DNA of 64,000 bases from Thioalbus denitrificans (GTDB lineage Bacteria; Pseudomonadota; Gammaproteobacteria; DSM-26407). The position numbers and the translations under genes are program-made. The notes under the pieces are model-generated. The model had not been told where the DNA came from, ran no database searches, and saw only the letters and a list, made by a program, of their open reading frames with translations. Positions 32,107-41,876 of the stretch are shown piece by piece. The stretch's first letter is position 1; each line of letters begins with the position of its first letter. The stretch spans positions 1-64,000 of the forward strand of contig NZ_QPJY01000007.1 in assembly GCF_003337735.1 (NCBI RefSeq), in the 5' to 3' direction.

Positions 32107-32760
32107 GTGAACGGTCATCCGCGGCTGTGGGGTGTGCTGGCGCTGCTCGCCGGTGTCTGCGGCACGGCCGCGGCCGTGGATCAGATTTCGGTGCAGGGGC
32201 TGTTCCAGGGCATGGCGGTGGTGCGCATCGACGGCACCGACCGGCTCCTGCGCGCCGGACAGCGCAGCCCCGAGGGGGTGCGGCTGGTGAGCGCCGACAG
32301 CGAGCGGGCGGTGCTGGAGGTGGAGGGGCGGACGCTGACCCTCGGGCTCGGCAGCGACGTGAGCACGGCCCTGGCCACGCCCGAGACCAGCACGGCGCGG
32401 ATACCGCGCGACGCCAGCGGCCTCTACCGCACCATCGGCAGCATCAACGGCCAGACGGTGCGCTTCCTGGTGGACACCGGCGCCACCCGCGTCTCCCTCA
32501 ACGCCGCCGAGGCGCGCCGCCTGGGCATCGACTACCGGGTGGTGGGCGTGCCGGCGGGGGTGGTCACGGCCTCGGGCTACGAGGCGGCCTGGCGCGTGCG
32601 CCTCGACCGGGTGCGGGTGGGCGGGGTGGAGCTGCGCGGGGTGGAGGCGGTGGTCCTGGACGGGCCGCTGCCCGCCGAGACGCTGCTGGGCATGTCCTTC
32701 CTGCAGCGCCTGGAGTTGCAGGACCAGGGCAACATGCTGGTCATCACCCAGCGCCACTGA
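32107..32760 (+). CDS. Retropepsin-like aspartic protease (clan AA, TIGR02281 type), periplasmic
   Basis: A 217-aa exported protein starting at GTG 32107. The signal peptide is LWGVLALLAGVCGTAAA. A short N-terminal domain (about 25-95) precedes the retropepsin fold with the catalytic motif FLVDTGATRVSLNAAEARRLG (Asp at about 123). A flap region lies about 155, and LLGMSFLQRLEL ends the fold. Single-domain members act as dimers, like retroviral proteases. The bacterial role is not well defined. It is the last gene of a three-gene unit, convergent with folE2. Confidence 0.88.
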   Translation: MNGHPRLWGVLALLAGVCGTAAAVDQISVQGLFQGMAVVRIDGTDRLLRAGQRSPEGVRLVSADSERAVLEVEGRTLTLGLGSDVSTALATPETSTARIPRDASGLYRTIGSINGQTVRFLVDTGATRVSLNAAEARRLGIDYRVVGVPAGVVTASGYEAAWRVRLDRVRVGGVELRGVEAVVLDGPLPAETLLGMSFLQRLELQDQGNMLVITQRH

Positions 32761-32790
32761 CCCGCCCGGCGGGGCGGGCGGGGGCAGCGG

Positions 32791-33600
32791 TCAGCCCTGC
32801 GCGGCCCGCTCCTTGTCCATGCTGATGAGGGCGTAGGCGGAGTGGTTGTGGATGGACTCGAAGTTCTCCGATTCCACCACGTAGGCGCTGATGCGCTCGT
32901 CGGCGTTCAGCCGCGCGGCCACGTCGCGCACCATGTCCTCCACGAACTTGGGATTGTCGTAGGCCCGCTCGGTCACGTGCTTCTCGTCGGGTCGCTTGAG
33001 CAGCCCGTAGAGCTCGCAGGAGGCCTCCTGCTCCACCAGGTCGATGATGTCCTCGATCCAGATGAAGCCGCGCGTGCGGGCGGCGACGGTGACGTGGGAG
33101 CGCTGGTTGTGGGCCCCGTAGTCGGAAATCTTCTTCGAGCAGGGGCAGAGGCTGGTGACCGGGACCACCACCTTGAGATCCATGGAGATCTCGCCGTTGT
33201 GCGCCTCGCCGATGAAGCTCACCTCGTAGTCCATCAGGCTCTGCACCCCGGAAATCGGCGCCTTCTTGTTGACGAAGTAGGGGAAGGTCATCTCGATGTG
33301 TCCCGACTCGGCCTCCAGGCGCTGGGTGACCTCCACCAGCATCTCCTTGAAGGAGTCCACCGTGATCTCGCGCTCGTGCAGGTTCAGGATCTCCACGAAC
33401 CGCGACATGTGCGTGCCCTTGAAGTTGTGGGGCAGGTTCACGTACATGTTGAACATGGCCACGGTGTGCTGCTCGCCGCCGTCGCGATCGGCGACGCGGA
33501 TGGGGTGGCGGATATCCTTGATGCCCACCTTGTCGATGGCGATGCGCCGGGTGTCCTGGCTGCTCTGCACGTCGGCAATGGACTTCTCGGGTCGGTTCAT
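32791..33600 (-). CDS. folE2: GTP cyclohydrolase FolE2 (type IB)
   Basis: Makes dihydroneopterin triphosphate from GTP for folate synthesis. The 269-aa protein belongs to the IB family, which is unrelated in sequence to FolE and can work with metals other than zinc. The key motif [18 protein letters not shown] carries the metal-binding Cys, and [11 protein letters not shown] and [10 protein letters not shown] are also typical. FolE2 is often a backup under zinc limitation controlled by Zur; I found no clear Zur box upstream. It may be the only FolE of this organism, which the window cannot tell. Confidence 0.95.
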   Translation of the reverse strand: MNRPEKSIADVQSSQDTRRIAIDKVGIKDIRHPIRVADRDGGEQHTVAMFNMYVNLPHNFKGTHMSRFVEILNLHEREITVDSFKEMLVEVTQRLEAESGHIEMTFPYFVNKKAPISGVQSLMDYEVSFIGEAHNGEISMDLKVVVPVTSLCPCSKKISDYGAHNQRSHVTVAARTRGFIWIEDIIDLVEQEASCELYGLLKRPDEKHVTERAYDNPKFVEDMVRDVAARLNADERISAYVVESENFESIHNHSAYALISMDKERAAQG

Positions 33601-33810
33601 GGTGCAGGATCCTCTGTATGGCGAGCGCCGGCAGCCGCCGTTTTCCCCGGGGGGACGGCGGGCACCCGCAGGCGCTTGTTGTTGAGCCTCTTCCGCAGCC
33701 GGCCACGGGGCCGGTCCACGCGCTCCTCCGCGTTCCCGTGGCTGCGGTCGAAGGGCTCGCTGGCGTTCAGGCGGGGATGAATCGGCCGACCGCCCGGCCG
33801 GCGCCGCGCC

Positions 33811-33846
33811 GCCCGCTCCCCGCCACTCCCGTGGCGGGGAGCGGGC
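33811..33846 (-). terminator. Long GC hairpin in the dxs-folE2 gap
   Basis: A perfect 16-bp stem (33811-33826 / 33831-33846) with a 4-nt TCCC loop lies just downstream of dxs. No T run follows. The rest of the 304-bp gap (33601-33904) has no credible gene: the open frames across it are Arg/Pro-rich shadows. Confidence 0.5.
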
Positions 33847-33904
33847 GCGGTCGGGACCGTCGGGGCGGGGCGCGCACTCATGCCGTTAAAACCTGAGTAA
33901 TTAA

Positions 33905-35800
33905 CTACGACTTTACGGCGGTGGCCGCGATTTGACAATCGGTGGCGGCCGAAAAGTCCCGTACCGAGCACTCGATGCCGGCGGCGTCCAGGCCCACCTC
34001 GGCAAGCAGCTCATCCCGCCCCCCGTGCTCGAGGAACCGGTCCGGCAGCCCCAGGTTCAGCACCCGGCAGGCGAGCCCGGCGGCGGCCAGGAGCTCGTTG
34101 ACGCCGCTGCCGGCGCCGCCGGCGACGGCGTTGTCCTCCACCGTCACCAGCAGCGCGTGGGTGGCGGCCAGCTCGAGGACGAGGTCCGCGTCCAGCGGCT
34201 TGACGAAGCGCATGTTCACCACCGTGGCATCGAGCGCCGCACCGGCCGCCTCCGCCGGCGTCACCATGGCCCCGAAGGCGAGCAGGGCCACGCCGCGGCC
34301 CCGGCGCCGGACCTCGGCCCGGCCCACGGGCAGCGCGGTCATGGCCTCCTCCGGCGTCACGCCGGGCCCGGTGCCGCGGGGATAGCGCACGGCGGCGGGG
34401 CCGTCGAGGGTGGTGCCGGTGTAGAGCATCTGCCGGCACTCGTTCTCGTCCGCGGGCGCCATCACCACCAGGTTGGGGATGCAGCGCAGGTAGGAGAGGT
34501 CGAAGCTGCCGGCGTGGGTGGGGCCGTCGGGCCCGACGATGCCGCCCCGGTCGATGGCGAACAGCACGGGCAGGTTCTGGATCGCCACGTCATGGATCAG
34601 CTGGTCGTAGGCCCGCTGCAGGAAGGTGGAGTAGATGGCCACCACCGGCCGCAGCCCGTCGCAGGCCATGCCCGCGGCGAGGGTCACGGCGTGCTGCTCG
34701 GCGATGCCCACGTCGAAGTAGCGGGTGGGGAACTCCTCGGAGAAGCGCACCATGCCCGAGCCCTCGCGCATGGCCGGGGTGATGCCGACGACATGGGGGT
34801 TCCGGCGCGCCATGTCGCAGAGCCAGTCGCCGAAGATCCCGGAGTAGGTGGGGCCGGTGACCTTGCCCGGCTCCAGCTTGCCCGTGGCCACGTCGAAACG
34901 GCCCACGCCGTGGTAGGTGCAGGGATCGCCCTCGGCCGGCGCGTAGCCCTTGCCCTTGCGCGTGACCACGTGCAGGAACTGCGGGCCGCCCAGCTTGCGC
35001 AGGTTGCGCAGGGTGTGCACCAGGGTGGGCAGGTCGTGGCCGTCCACGGGGCCGATGTAGTTGAATCCCAGCTCCTCGAACAGGGTGCCGGGCACCACCA
35101 TGCCCTTCATGTGCTCCTCGGCGCGGCGCGCCAGCTCCCACACCGAGGGCATCGAGCTCAGCACCTTCTTGCTGCCCTCGCGCATGGTGGAGTAGAGCCG
35201 GCCGGAGAGCATCTTGGCCAGGTAGTTCGACAGTCCGCCCACGTTCTTGGAGATGGACATGTCGTTGTCGTTGAGGATCACCAGCAGGTCGGCGTCGAGC
35301 ACCCCGGCGTGGTTGAGGGCCTCGAAGGCCATCCCCGCCGTCATGGCGCCGTCGCCGATGACCGCCATCACCTTGCGGTTCCTGCCCTCGATGCCGGCGG
35401 CCACGGCCATGCCCAGGGCGGCGCTGATGGAGGTGCTGGAGTGACCCACGCCGAAGGTGTCGTAGGGGCTTTCGCCGCGCTTCGGAAAACCCGCCAGGCC
35501 CCCCTTGCGGCGCAGGGTGGCCATCGCCCCGCGGCGGCCGGTGAGAATCTTGTGGGCGTAGGCCTGGTGGCCCACGTCCCAGACCAGGCGATCCTCGGGG
35601 GTGTTGAAGACGTAGTGCAGGGCGAGGGTCAGCTCGATGGTGCCGAGGCTCGCGGCCAGGTGGCCCCCGGTCCGCCCCACCGACTCCAGGATGTAGGCGC
35701 GCAGCTCCGCGGCCAGGACGGGCAGCCGGGATTCCGGCAGCTCGCGCAGCTGGGCGGGCAGGTCGACCTGGTGCAGCAGGGGATAATCGGAAGTCGGCAT
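33905..35800 (-). CDS. dxs: 1-deoxy-D-xylulose-5-phosphate synthase
   Basis: First enzyme of the MEP isoprenoid pathway; condenses pyruvate and glyceraldehyde 3-phosphate using thiamine diphosphate. The 631-aa protein has [18 protein letters not shown] near the N-terminus and the ThDP motif [18 protein letters not shown]. It also has [15 protein letters not shown], the transketolase-like central domain [16 protein letters not shown] and a C-terminal domain. All expected parts are there. It follows ispA with a 152-bp gap; xseB-ispA-dxs is a standard proteobacterial group. Confidence 0.98.
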   Translation of the reverse strand: MPTSDYPLLHQVDLPAQLRELPESRLPVLAAELRAYILESVGRTGGHLAASLGTIELTLALHYVFNTPEDRLVWDVGHQAYAHKILTGRRGAMATLRRKGGLAGFPKRGESPYDTFGVGHSSTSISAALGMAVAAGIEGRNRKVMAVIGDGAMTAGMAFEALNHAGVLDADLLVILNDNDMSISKNVGGLSNYLAKMLSGRLYSTMREGSKKVLSSMPSVWELARRAEEHMKGMVVPGTLFEELGFNYIGPVDGHDLPTLVHTLRNLRKLGGPQFLHVVTRKGKGYAPAEGDPCTYHGVGRFDVATGKLEPGKVTGPTYSGIFGDWLCDMARRNPHVVGITPAMREGSGMVRFSEEFPTRYFDVGIAEQHAVTLAAGMACDGLRPVVAIYSTFLQRAYDQLIHDVAIQNLPVLFAIDRGGIVGPDGPTHAGSFDLSYLRCIPNLVVMAPADENECRQMLYTGTTLDGPAAVRYPRGTGPGVTPEEAMTALPVGRAEVRRRGRGVALLAFGAMVTPAEAAGAALDATVVNMRFVKPLDADLVLELAATHALLVTVEDNAVAGGAGSGVNELLAAAGLACRVLNLGLPDRFLEHGGRDELLAEVGLDAAGIECSVRDFSAATDCQIAATAVKS

Positions 35801-35952
35801 CAGCGGCGATACAGCTCAAACGGATCGGGAAACAAAAAATGATCGCCTTTCGCGGCGCGTCATGCAAGCGGAAAAACCATTGGCGGTATTCGAACCGGCG
35901 GCATTCCTCAGGTATATCAACGGTGTGGCGCGGCCGGCCAGGACTCCGGCCC

Positions 35953-36867
35953 TCAGTGGACCCGCTCGATGACATAGCGGGCCAGCGCCCGCAGCTGGTC
36001 GGCGCGGGCGTCGAACTCCTCCAGCGCCCCGATGGCCAGGGCGCACTGCTCCCGCGCCCGCTCGCGGGCCGGTTCCAGCCCCAGCAGGGCCGGGTAGGTG
36101 GGCTTGTTGAGCGCCATGTCGGCGCCCTGGGTCTTGCCCAGGGTGGCGGTATCGCTCTCCACGTCGAGCACGTCGTCCTGGATCTGGAAGGCCAGGCCGA
36201 TGGCGGCGGCGTAGCGGTCGAGGGCCTCCAGCGCGGCGTCGTCCGCCCCCCCGGCCAGGCCGCCGAGAGCCACCGCGGCACGGATGAGCGCCCCGGTCTT
36301 GAGCCGGTGCATCCGCTCGAGCTCCGCCAGTCCGATTTCCCGTCCCACCGCCTCCAGGTCGATGGCCTGGCCCCCGGCCATGCCCGCCATCCCGGCGGCC
36401 GTGGCGAGCCGGGCGATGAGGGCGATGCGGATCTCCGGGGAGACCGTCAGGCCGGGATCCCGGGCCAGGATCTCGAAGGCCAGGGTCTGCAGCGCATCGC
36501 CGGCCAGGAGCGCGGTGGCCTCGCCGAAGGCCACGTGGCAGGTGGGTTTGCCCCGCCGCAGGGCGTCGTTGTCCATGGCCGGCAGGTCGTCGTGGACCAG
36601 GGAGTAGGCATGGATGAGCTCCACCGCGCAGGCCGGGCCGTCCAGGGTCCCGATCCGTCCGCCGGCGGCCTCGCCCGCGGCGTAGACCAGGAACGGGCGC
36701 ACCCGCTTGCCGCCGTCCAGCACCGCGTAGCGCATGGCCTGCTGCAGCGCCGCGCTGGTCGCCGAGGTGGCGGGCAGCCAGCGCGCGAGGGCCGCGTCCA
36801 CCCGTTGCCGGCAGGTCTCCATGAAGACCTGCAGCGGAACGGGGTCAGTCTTGCTCGGAGCCGGCAT
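35953..36867 (-). CDS. ispA: Farnesyl (polyprenyl) diphosphate synthase
   Basis: Elongates DMAPP with IPP to farnesyl diphosphate, feeding quinone and undecaprenyl synthesis. The 304-aa protein has the two Asp-rich motifs DDLPAMDND and [25 protein letters not shown], and the [13 protein letters not shown] segment. The chosen ATG at 36867 lies inside the xseB end (23-bp overlap); an internal ATG at 36822 is an alternative start. Confidence 0.96.
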   Translation of the reverse strand: MPAPSKTDPVPLQVFMETCRQRVDAALARWLPATSATSAALQQAMRYAVLDGGKRVRPFLVYAAGEAAGGRIGTLDGPACAVELIHAYSLVHDDLPAMDNDALRRGKPTCHVAFGEATALLAGDALQTLAFEILARDPGLTVSPEIRIALIARLATAAGMAGMAGGQAIDLEAVGREIGLAELERMHRLKTGALIRAAVALGGLAGGADDAALEALDRYAAAIGLAFQIQDDVLDVESDTATLGKTQGADMALNKPTYPALLGLEPARERAREQCALAIGALEEFDARADQLRALARYVIERVH

Positions 36868-37090
36868 CGAAAGGCTGGGGTTCGGTGGCATCCCGGGCCA
36901 GCAGGATTTCCACCCGCTGTTCGGCCTCGCTGAGCGCCTGCTGGCAGGCGCGGGTGAGCTCCACGCCGCGCTGGAAGGCGGCCAGGGAGTCCTCCAGGCT
37001 GAGATCGCCCTGCTCCATGCGCTGGACCAGGCTCTCCAACTCGGCAAGGGACTGTTCGAAATCGAATGCTGTGCTTTTCTTGCGGGCCAC
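36845..37090 (-). CDS. xseB: Exodeoxyribonuclease VII small subunit
   Basis: Small subunit of ExoVII, which degrades single-stranded DNA with XseA. The 81-aa form starts at GTG 37090 and reads [19 protein letters not shown], then [19 protein letters not shown] and [19 protein letters not shown], the whole family core. The frame continues to an ATG at 37165, giving 106 residues, but the added part is not conserved and neither start has a good SD. Overlap with ispA indicates coupling. Confidence 0.93.
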   Translation of the reverse strand: MARKKSTAFDFEQSLAELESLVQRMEQGDLSLEDSLAAFQRGVELTRACQQALSEAEQRVEILLARDATEPQPFDAGSEQD

Positions 37091-37211
37091 GGACAGGTTT
37101 GACAGATGGTGAGAAGGGTCAAAACTTACCCGACCGGGCCGTTCACGGTCAATCGCAATGGTCATGGACGGGCCGGGGCGGGGCGTTGCCGTGGTTTCCG
37201 GGCGGGGGTTG

Positions 37212-37268
37212 TTGACACGGGTGGGGTTGGTGGTTAACTTGGCAGGGGAATTTAGACTAGGTCTAAAT
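37212..37268 (+). promoter_or_regulatory. Rubrerythrin promoter with operator-like palindrome
   Basis: A perfect TTGACA -35 (37212-37217) is followed by a weak -10 (TAACTT, 37235-37240, 17-bp spacer). A palindrome with 8-bp arms, ATTTAGAC-TAG-GTCTAAAT (37250-37268), lies where transcription would begin. Such placement suggests a repressor site. The regulator is not identifiable; Rrf2- or Fur-family redox sensors are reasonable guesses given the downstream genes. Confidence 0.6.
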
Positions 37269-37330
37269 CAAACCTGAACTAAACTAAGGTTATTTGCGAA
37301 CAGTCACATCATCCAGATGAGGAGGTATCC

Positions 37331-37750
37331 ATGGAACTGAAAGGCAGCAAGACCGAGCAGAGCCTGAAGGAAGCATTCGCGGGCGAGTCCCAGGCCAACC
37401 GGCGTTACCTCTATTTCGCCGCCAAGGCCGACGTGGAGGGCTACAACGACGTGGCCGCCGTGTTCCGCTCCACCGCCGAAGGTGAGACCGGCCATGCCCA
37501 CGGCCACCTGGAGTACCTCGAGGCCAGCGGCGATCCCGCCACCGGCCTGCCCATCGGCGCCACGGGCGACAACCTGAAGGCCGCCATCGCCGGCGAGACC
37601 CACGAGTACACCGACATGTACCCGGGCATGGCCAAGACCGCCCGCGACGAGGGTTTCGACGAGATCGCCGACTGGTTCGAGACCCTGGCCAAGGCCGAGC
37701 GGTCTCACGCCAACCGCTTCCAGAAGGCCCTCGACGAAATGCAGGGCTGA
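37331..37750 (+). CDS. Rubrerythrin (diiron domain only)
   Basis: A 139-aa four-helix-bundle diiron protein that reduces peroxide. Metal ligands are seen as E19 ([11 protein letters not shown]), E52/H55 (GETGHAHGH), E89 ([12 protein letters not shown]) and E123/H126 ([10 protein letters not shown]). It lacks the C-terminal rubredoxin domain of classical rubrerythrin, so electrons must come from another protein. The adjacent Fe-S protein is an obvious candidate (inference). The strong SD GAGGAGGT lies 5 nt before the ATG. It is first in an operon with the CCG Fe-S protein and DUF3501. Confidence 0.93.
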   Translation: MELKGSKTEQSLKEAFAGESQANRRYLYFAAKADVEGYNDVAAVFRSTAEGETGHAHGHLEYLEASGDPATGLPIGATGDNLKAAIAGETHEYTDMYPGMAKTARDEGFDEIADWFETLAKAERSHANRFQKALDEMQG

Positions 37751-37878
37751 GTTCCGGCCGCGCCGCTCCCCCCCGGCGGGGGGCGGCGCCACCGGCCCGG
37801 AAGGCCCCCCGATGGAGCGCCGGCCGGGAACGCCCGGCCCCTGTCCATAACAACACTGCACGAGCAGGGAGATACGCC

Positions 37879-39222
37879 ATGTCCGCACCCACCGGTGGCC
37901 CGCGTGAAGGCAGCCTGGAAGCGCCCCAGCGCCATCCCCTGGACTGGAACAACCCCGATTTCTACAACGAGGAGAGCCTGTTCAAGGAGCTTGAGCGGGT
38001 CTTCGACATCTGCCACGGCTGCCGCCGCTGCTTCAACCTCTGCCAGTCCTTCCCCACCCTGTTCGACGCCATCGACGAGTCCGACACCATGGAGCTCGAC
38101 GGCGTGGCGAAGCCGGTCTACTGGCAGGTGGTGGATCACTGCTACCTCTGCGACATGTGCTTCATGACCAAGTGCCCCTACGTGCCGCCGCACGAGTGGA
38201 ACCTGGACTTCCCCCACCTGATGCTGCGCGCCAAGGCGGTGAAGTACCGCAAGGGCGACGTGAAGATGCGCGACCGCATCCTCACCTCCACCGACACCGT
38301 CGGCAGCCTGGCCGGCATCCCGGTGGTCTCCGGGGTGGTCAACGCCGCCAACCGCATGAAGCCCTTCCGCCAGGTGCTGGACAAGGTGCTGGGCGTGCAC
38401 CCGGATGCGCTGCTGCCGGAGTACCACAGCAACAGCCTGAGCAAGCGCCTCAAGGGGCACAGCTCCAGTGTCAGCGCCGAGCCCGCCGGCACCACCCGGG
38501 GCCGGGTGGCCCTGTTCGGCACCTGCTACGGCGAGCACAACGAGCCGCACCTGGGCGAGGACCTGGTGGCGGTGTTCGAGCACAACGGCATTCCGGTGAG
38601 CCTGGCCGGGGACACCCGCTGCTGCGGCATGCCCAAGCTGGAGCTGGGGGATCTCGAGGCGGTGAACAAGGCGAAGGAGTACAACATCCCCCGTCTCGCC
38701 CGGCTGGTGGACGAGGGCTGGGACATCGTGGCGCCGGTGCCCTCCTGCGTGCTCATGTTCAAGCAGGAGCTGCCGCTGATGTACCCGGACGACGAGGCGG
38801 TGGCGAAGGTGCGCGACGCCATCTTCGATCCCTTCGAGTACCTCGCCCTGCGCCACAAGCACGGCAAGCTCAACACCGAGTTCAGGAATCCGCTGGGCAA
38901 GGTGGCCTGGCAGGTCTCCTGCCACCTGCGGGTGCAGAACATCGGCCAGCGTACCCGCGAAATCCTGTCCCTGGTGCCGGACACCCAGGTGCAGGCCATC
39001 GAGCGCTGCTCCGGCCATGACGGCACCTACACCGTGAAGAGCGAGTTCCACGCCGACGCCATGAAGATCTGCAAGCCGGTGGTGAACCGGGTCAGGCAGT
39101 TCGAGGCCGATCACTATGGCAGCGACTGCCCCATGGCCGGGCGCCACATCCAGAGCGGCCTGGCCGACGGCACCCAGTCCGAGCATCCGCTCACCCTGCT
39201 GCGCCAGGCCTACGGCATCTGA
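37879..39222 (+). CDS. Fe-S oxidoreductase with two [4Fe-4S] motifs and two CCG domains (HdrD/GlpC-like)
   Basis: A 447-aa cytoplasmic protein. The N-terminal ferredoxin part has C45, C48, C51, C55 ([12 protein letters not shown]) and C88, C91, C94, C99 ([13 protein letters not shown]). Two cysteine-rich CCG domains follow, with GTCYGEH / [10 protein letters not shown] and VSCHLRVQ / CSGHDG. Such modules occur in heterodisulfide reductase HdrD and in GlpC and LldE. The second CCG domain is atypical: the pair reads CSG instead of CCG, so a noncubane cluster there may be altered. Genes of this type often travel with rubrerythrin and DUF3501, as here. Confidence 0.9.
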   Translation: MSAPTGGPREGSLEAPQRHPLDWNNPDFYNEESLFKELERVFDICHGCRRCFNLCQSFPTLFDAIDESDTMELDGVAKPVYWQVVDHCYLCDMCFMTKCPYVPPHEWNLDFPHLMLRAKAVKYRKGDVKMRDRILTSTDTVGSLAGIPVVSGVVNAANRMKPFRQVLDKVLGVHPDALLPEYHSNSLSKRLKGHSSSVSAEPAGTTRGRVALFGTCYGEHNEPHLGEDLVAVFEHNGIPVSLAGDTRCCGMPKLELGDLEAVNKAKEYNIPRLARLVDEGWDIVAPVPSCVLMFKQELPLMYPDDEAVAKVRDAIFDPFEYLALRHKHGKLNTEFRNPLGKVAWQVSCHLRVQNIGQRTREILSLVPDTQVQAIERCSGHDGTYTVKSEFHADAMKICKPVVNRVRQFEADHYGSDCPMAGRHIQSGLADGTQSEHPLTLLRQAYGI

Positions 39223-39285
39223 AACCGAGCCAACACACGAGTGCGGCGGGGGGCTGCGGCCCCCCGCCTGCCGGAAGGAGACCCC

Positions 39286-39873
39286 ATGTCGAAGAAACTG
39301 AGCCGCGAGGAGCTGATGAGCCTCGAGCGCTACGCCGCGGAGCGTAACGACTTCCGGGCGCGGGTGATGGCCCACAAGAAGGATCGCAAGGTCCACCTCG
39401 GGCCCAATGCCACCCTCTACTTCGAGGACACGCTCACCATGCAGTACCAGGTCCAGGAGATGTTGCGGGCCGAGCGGATCTTCGAGGCCGCGGGCATCCA
39501 GGAGGAGCTGGACGCCTACAATCCGCTGATCCCCGACGGCGACAACTGGAAGGCCACCTTCATGCTCGAATACGACGACGTGGAGGAGCGCAAGGCGGCC
39601 CTGGAGCGGCTCATCGGAGTGGAGGACCGGGTGTGGATGCGGGTGGACGACCACGACCCGGTCTACGCCATCGCCGACGAGGACCTGGAGCGGGAGACCG
39701 AGGAGAAGACCTCCAGCGTCCACTTCCTGCGCTTCCAGCTCACCCCGGAGATGGTCGCCGACGCCCGGGCCGGCGCCCCCATCGCCGCCGGCATCGACTT
39801 CGAGGGGTTCAACCACCTGCAGGATCCCCTGCCCGAGGCCACCCGCGCCTCCCTGGTCGCCGATCTCGACTGA
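39286..39873 (+). CDS. DUF3501 family protein
   Basis: A 195-aa cytoplasmic protein beginning MSKKLSREELMSLERYAAE, with HLGPNATLYFEDTLTMQYQV and the acidic segment NPLIPDGDNWKATFMLEYDD. A late region TSSVHFLRFQL precedes GIDFEGFNHL. These match the DUF3501 family as I know it; its function is unknown. The ATG at 39286 has GGAAGGAG about 6 nt upstream, so the longer open frame from 39241 is rejected. Third gene of the rubrerythrin operon; its constant company suggests a part in peroxide or iron-sulfur stress. Confidence 0.85.
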   Translation: MSKKLSREELMSLERYAAERNDFRARVMAHKKDRKVHLGPNATLYFEDTLTMQYQVQEMLRAERIFEAAGIQEELDAYNPLIPDGDNWKATFMLEYDDVEERKAALERLIGVEDRVWMRVDDHDPVYAIADEDLERETEEKTSSVHFLRFQLTPEMVADARAGAPIAAGIDFEGFNHLQDPLPEATRASLVADLD

Positions 39874-39987
39874 GGGCGCGGGAAGGGGAAGGCGGGTTCC
39901 CCCGGACGCCGGGTCGCGGATATGGTCTTGCCGGGCCCGGGGGCGTTAAGATGGCGGGCCACGGCAGTCCTCAACCGGAGTGAGCCC

Positions 39988-40554
39988 ATGAGACGTACCC
40001 TGGCGGTCCTGGCGGCCGTCCTGATCGCCGGCCCGGCCCTCGCGGCCAAGCCCTTCGAGGATGAGCCCCACCGCATCCAGCGCGAGATCGAGGAGCCCGA
40101 GCCCTGGAAGGAGGGCAGCTACCAGCTGCCGCCCTATCCGGAGGAGAAGAACCTGGCGGAGGTCGACGTGGCCCCGCCGGGGACCCCCTTCACCTTCGCC
40201 ATCGATCGCGAGAACCTCAACGTGGGCGCGGACAACGTGGTCCGCTACACCATCGTCATCACCTCCCGCACGGGGGCGAGCAACGTCCTGTTCGAGGGCA
40301 TCCAGTGCGCCTCGCCGCTCTACGTGACCTACGCCTACGGCGATGGCGCCGGCGGCTTCCGCGAGGCGTCGGCGCCTGAATGGCGGGTCATCTCCGGCCA
40401 GGGCACCGAGTCCTACCGCAAGTTCCTGCGCGAGGACTACTTCTGCGATGTCACCAATACCAACCTGACCCTCGACCAGATCCGGCAGCGGTTCAAGTAC
40501 CCGGTGCGCGATTCCGGACCGGATCGGCTCCCGGCCTGGTTCCAGGGGCGGTGA
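39988..40554 (+). CDS. CNP1-like exported protein
   Basis: A 188-aa periplasmic protein. The signal peptide is MRRTLAVLAAVLIAGPALA. The mature part begins KPFEDEPHRIQREIEEPEPW, followed by EGSYQLPPYPEEKNLAEVDV and RENLNVGADNVVRYTIVI, the pattern of the CNP1-like family. CNP1 was named for a Neisseria surface protein; its role is undefined. The ATG at 39988 is chosen because the signal peptide starts there. A terminator hairpin follows. Confidence 0.82.
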   Translation: MRRTLAVLAAVLIAGPALAAKPFEDEPHRIQREIEEPEPWKEGSYQLPPYPEEKNLAEVDVAPPGTPFTFAIDRENLNVGADNVVRYTIVITSRTGASNVLFEGIQCASPLYVTYAYGDGAGGFREASAPEWRVISGQGTESYRKFLREDYFCDVTNTNLTLDQIRQRFKYPVRDSGPDRLPAWFQGR

Positions 40555-40580
40555 GACGGTTGTTCCAGGTGTCCGAACAG

Positions 40581-40609
40581 ACGAAGGCCCGGTCAGACCG
40601 GGCCTTCGT
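40581..40609. terminator. Bidirectional hairpin terminator
   Basis: Perfect 13-bp stem ACGAAGGCCCGGT / ACCGGGCCTTCGT with a 3-nt loop between convergent genes. No T run, but the GAAGGCCCGGT-type stem is a frequent terminator form. Confidence 0.7.
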
Positions 40610-40636
40610 CGTGCAGGGGGTGATGCGGGCCGAACC

Positions 40637-40897
40637 CTATTCGCTGCCGCTCGGCTCCACCGTTCCCACGGGCATCACCTGGGCCATCCGGCCGGCGCAC
40701 CAGCCGACATAGCCGTCCCGGTCCTTCGCGGCGGTTCCGTTCGCGGCGGCGAACTCCGCGCAACGGGTCTGGTAGAAGGCCACCAGGCGCGGATCCCGCT
40801 GATCGCGCGCACCGGAGGGGTACTCGACGGGGATCTGCGCGGCCAGGGCCGCCGAGCAGCCGGCCACGGTCAGCGCGGCCAACACGAAACGTTTCAT
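40637..40897 (-). CDS. Small exported protein of unknown function, 86 aa
   Basis: Not recognised. The signal peptide is MKRFVLAALTVAGCSAALAA; the mature peptide is about 66 residues with two Cys (FYQTRCAEFAAANGTA and GYVGWCAGRMAQV) that may form a disulfide. The SD GGAGGAT lies about 9 nt before the ATG, supporting a real gene. It ends near the terminator hairpin shared with the CNP1-like gene. Confidence 0.75.
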   Translation of the reverse strand: MKRFVLAALTVAGCSAALAAQIPVEYPSGARDQRDPRLVAFYQTRCAEFAAANGTAAKDRDGYVGWCAGRMAQVMPVGTVEPSGSE

Positions 40898-41149
40898 CAG
40901 GGCAATCCTCCACAGTGGATGCGGTCCAGGTCTGGGCCTGGTTCAGGGCTGGTCAACGACCTGAAATTAAACGCCAAATCACTGGAATGGAAAGCGAAAT
41001 CTCGTATTGCTGATGAGCACCAACGGTCATGGAGCCGGCGGGTGGGAGTTGACCGCCAGCACCGCCCATGGTTTGCTTCCGGCAGATCCGACGGGGCCGG
41101 ATTTTTCCCGCTCCGTCATCCACTTGGTGGGGCACACGGGCGGGCGACG

Positions 41150-41857
41150 ATGAGCTGGACGACAATCATGCGCATGGGGCTGGCGGTGGGCATGCTCATG
41201 CTCGCCGGCTGCGGCACCGCCCCCAAGGCGCCGGGGCCGGGCGAGGCGCTGCTGGGGCGGATCGAAAGCTCCCACGGGCCCGAGGCGCGGCAGCGGGTGG
41301 AGGCCTGGCGCGACCTGGTGGAGCGGGAACAGTCGGTCGCGGAGGGCGAGAAGCTGCGTTCGGTGAACGCCTTCATCAACCGCCTGGTCTTCGTCGACGA
41401 CGCTGTGCACTGGGGGCGCGAGGACTACTGGGCCACCCCGCTGGAGACCCTGGTGAGCAACGGGGGCGACTGCGAGGACTTCACCATCGCCAAGTACTAC
41501 ACCCTGCGCAGCCTGCGGGTGCCGGAGTCGCGCATGCGGCTCACCTACGTCAAGTCCCTCACCCTGCAGCAGCCGCACATGGTGCTGGCCTACTACCGCG
41601 AGCCGGAGGCCGAGCCGCTGATCCTGGACAACCTGGTCAAGGAGATCCTGCCCGCTTCCAGTCGCCTCGATCTGGTGCCCGTCTACAGCTTCAACACCGA
41701 GGGGCTGTGGCTGGCGCGGCAGCGCGCCCGCTCCGAGTACGTGGGCGATCGCGACCAGGTGGGCCTGTGGCGGGAGTTCCTGGCGCGCCTGCAGCGGGAG
41801 GAGCGTGACTGGGCCACGCTCTCGCCCTTCCTCGGCAGCGCCCACGCCGCGCAGTAG
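41150..41857 (+). CDS. LapG-like transglutaminase-fold cysteine peptidase, lipoprotein
   Basis: A 235-aa protein of the bacterial transglutaminase-like cysteine peptidase (BTLCP, DUF920) family, whose model LapG cuts a biofilm adhesin in the periplasm. The lipoprotein signal is MRMGLAVGMLMLAGC (Cys21). The catalytic triad is visible: C108 in SNGGDCEDFTIAKY, H143 in QPHMVLAYY and D160 in LILDNL. LapG is normally paired with the c-di-GMP receptor LapD; no LapD or large adhesin is adjacent. A second ATG at 41168 is also possible. Confidence 0.87.
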   Translation: MSWTTIMRMGLAVGMLMLAGCGTAPKAPGPGEALLGRIESSHGPEARQRVEAWRDLVEREQSVAEGEKLRSVNAFINRLVFVDDAVHWGREDYWATPLETLVSNGGDCEDFTIAKYYTLRSLRVPESRMRLTYVKSLTLQQPHMVLAYYREPEAEPLILDNLVKEILPASSRLDLVPVYSFNTEGLWLARQRARSEYVGDRDQVGLWREFLARLQREERDWATLSPFLGSAHAAQ

Positions 41858-41876
41858 AAGCCGGACCCCGTCGTTC

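Noticed and set aside
33597-33971. A 124-codon minus-strand frame in the dxs-folE2 gap
   Set aside because: Arg/Pro-rich, overlaps the dxs end and a large hairpin; no SD and no family features.
34590-36281. A 563-codon minus-strand frame overlapping dxs and ispA
   Set aside because: Low-complexity Arg/Ala/Pro composition; dxs and ispA occupy the correct frames with full motifs.
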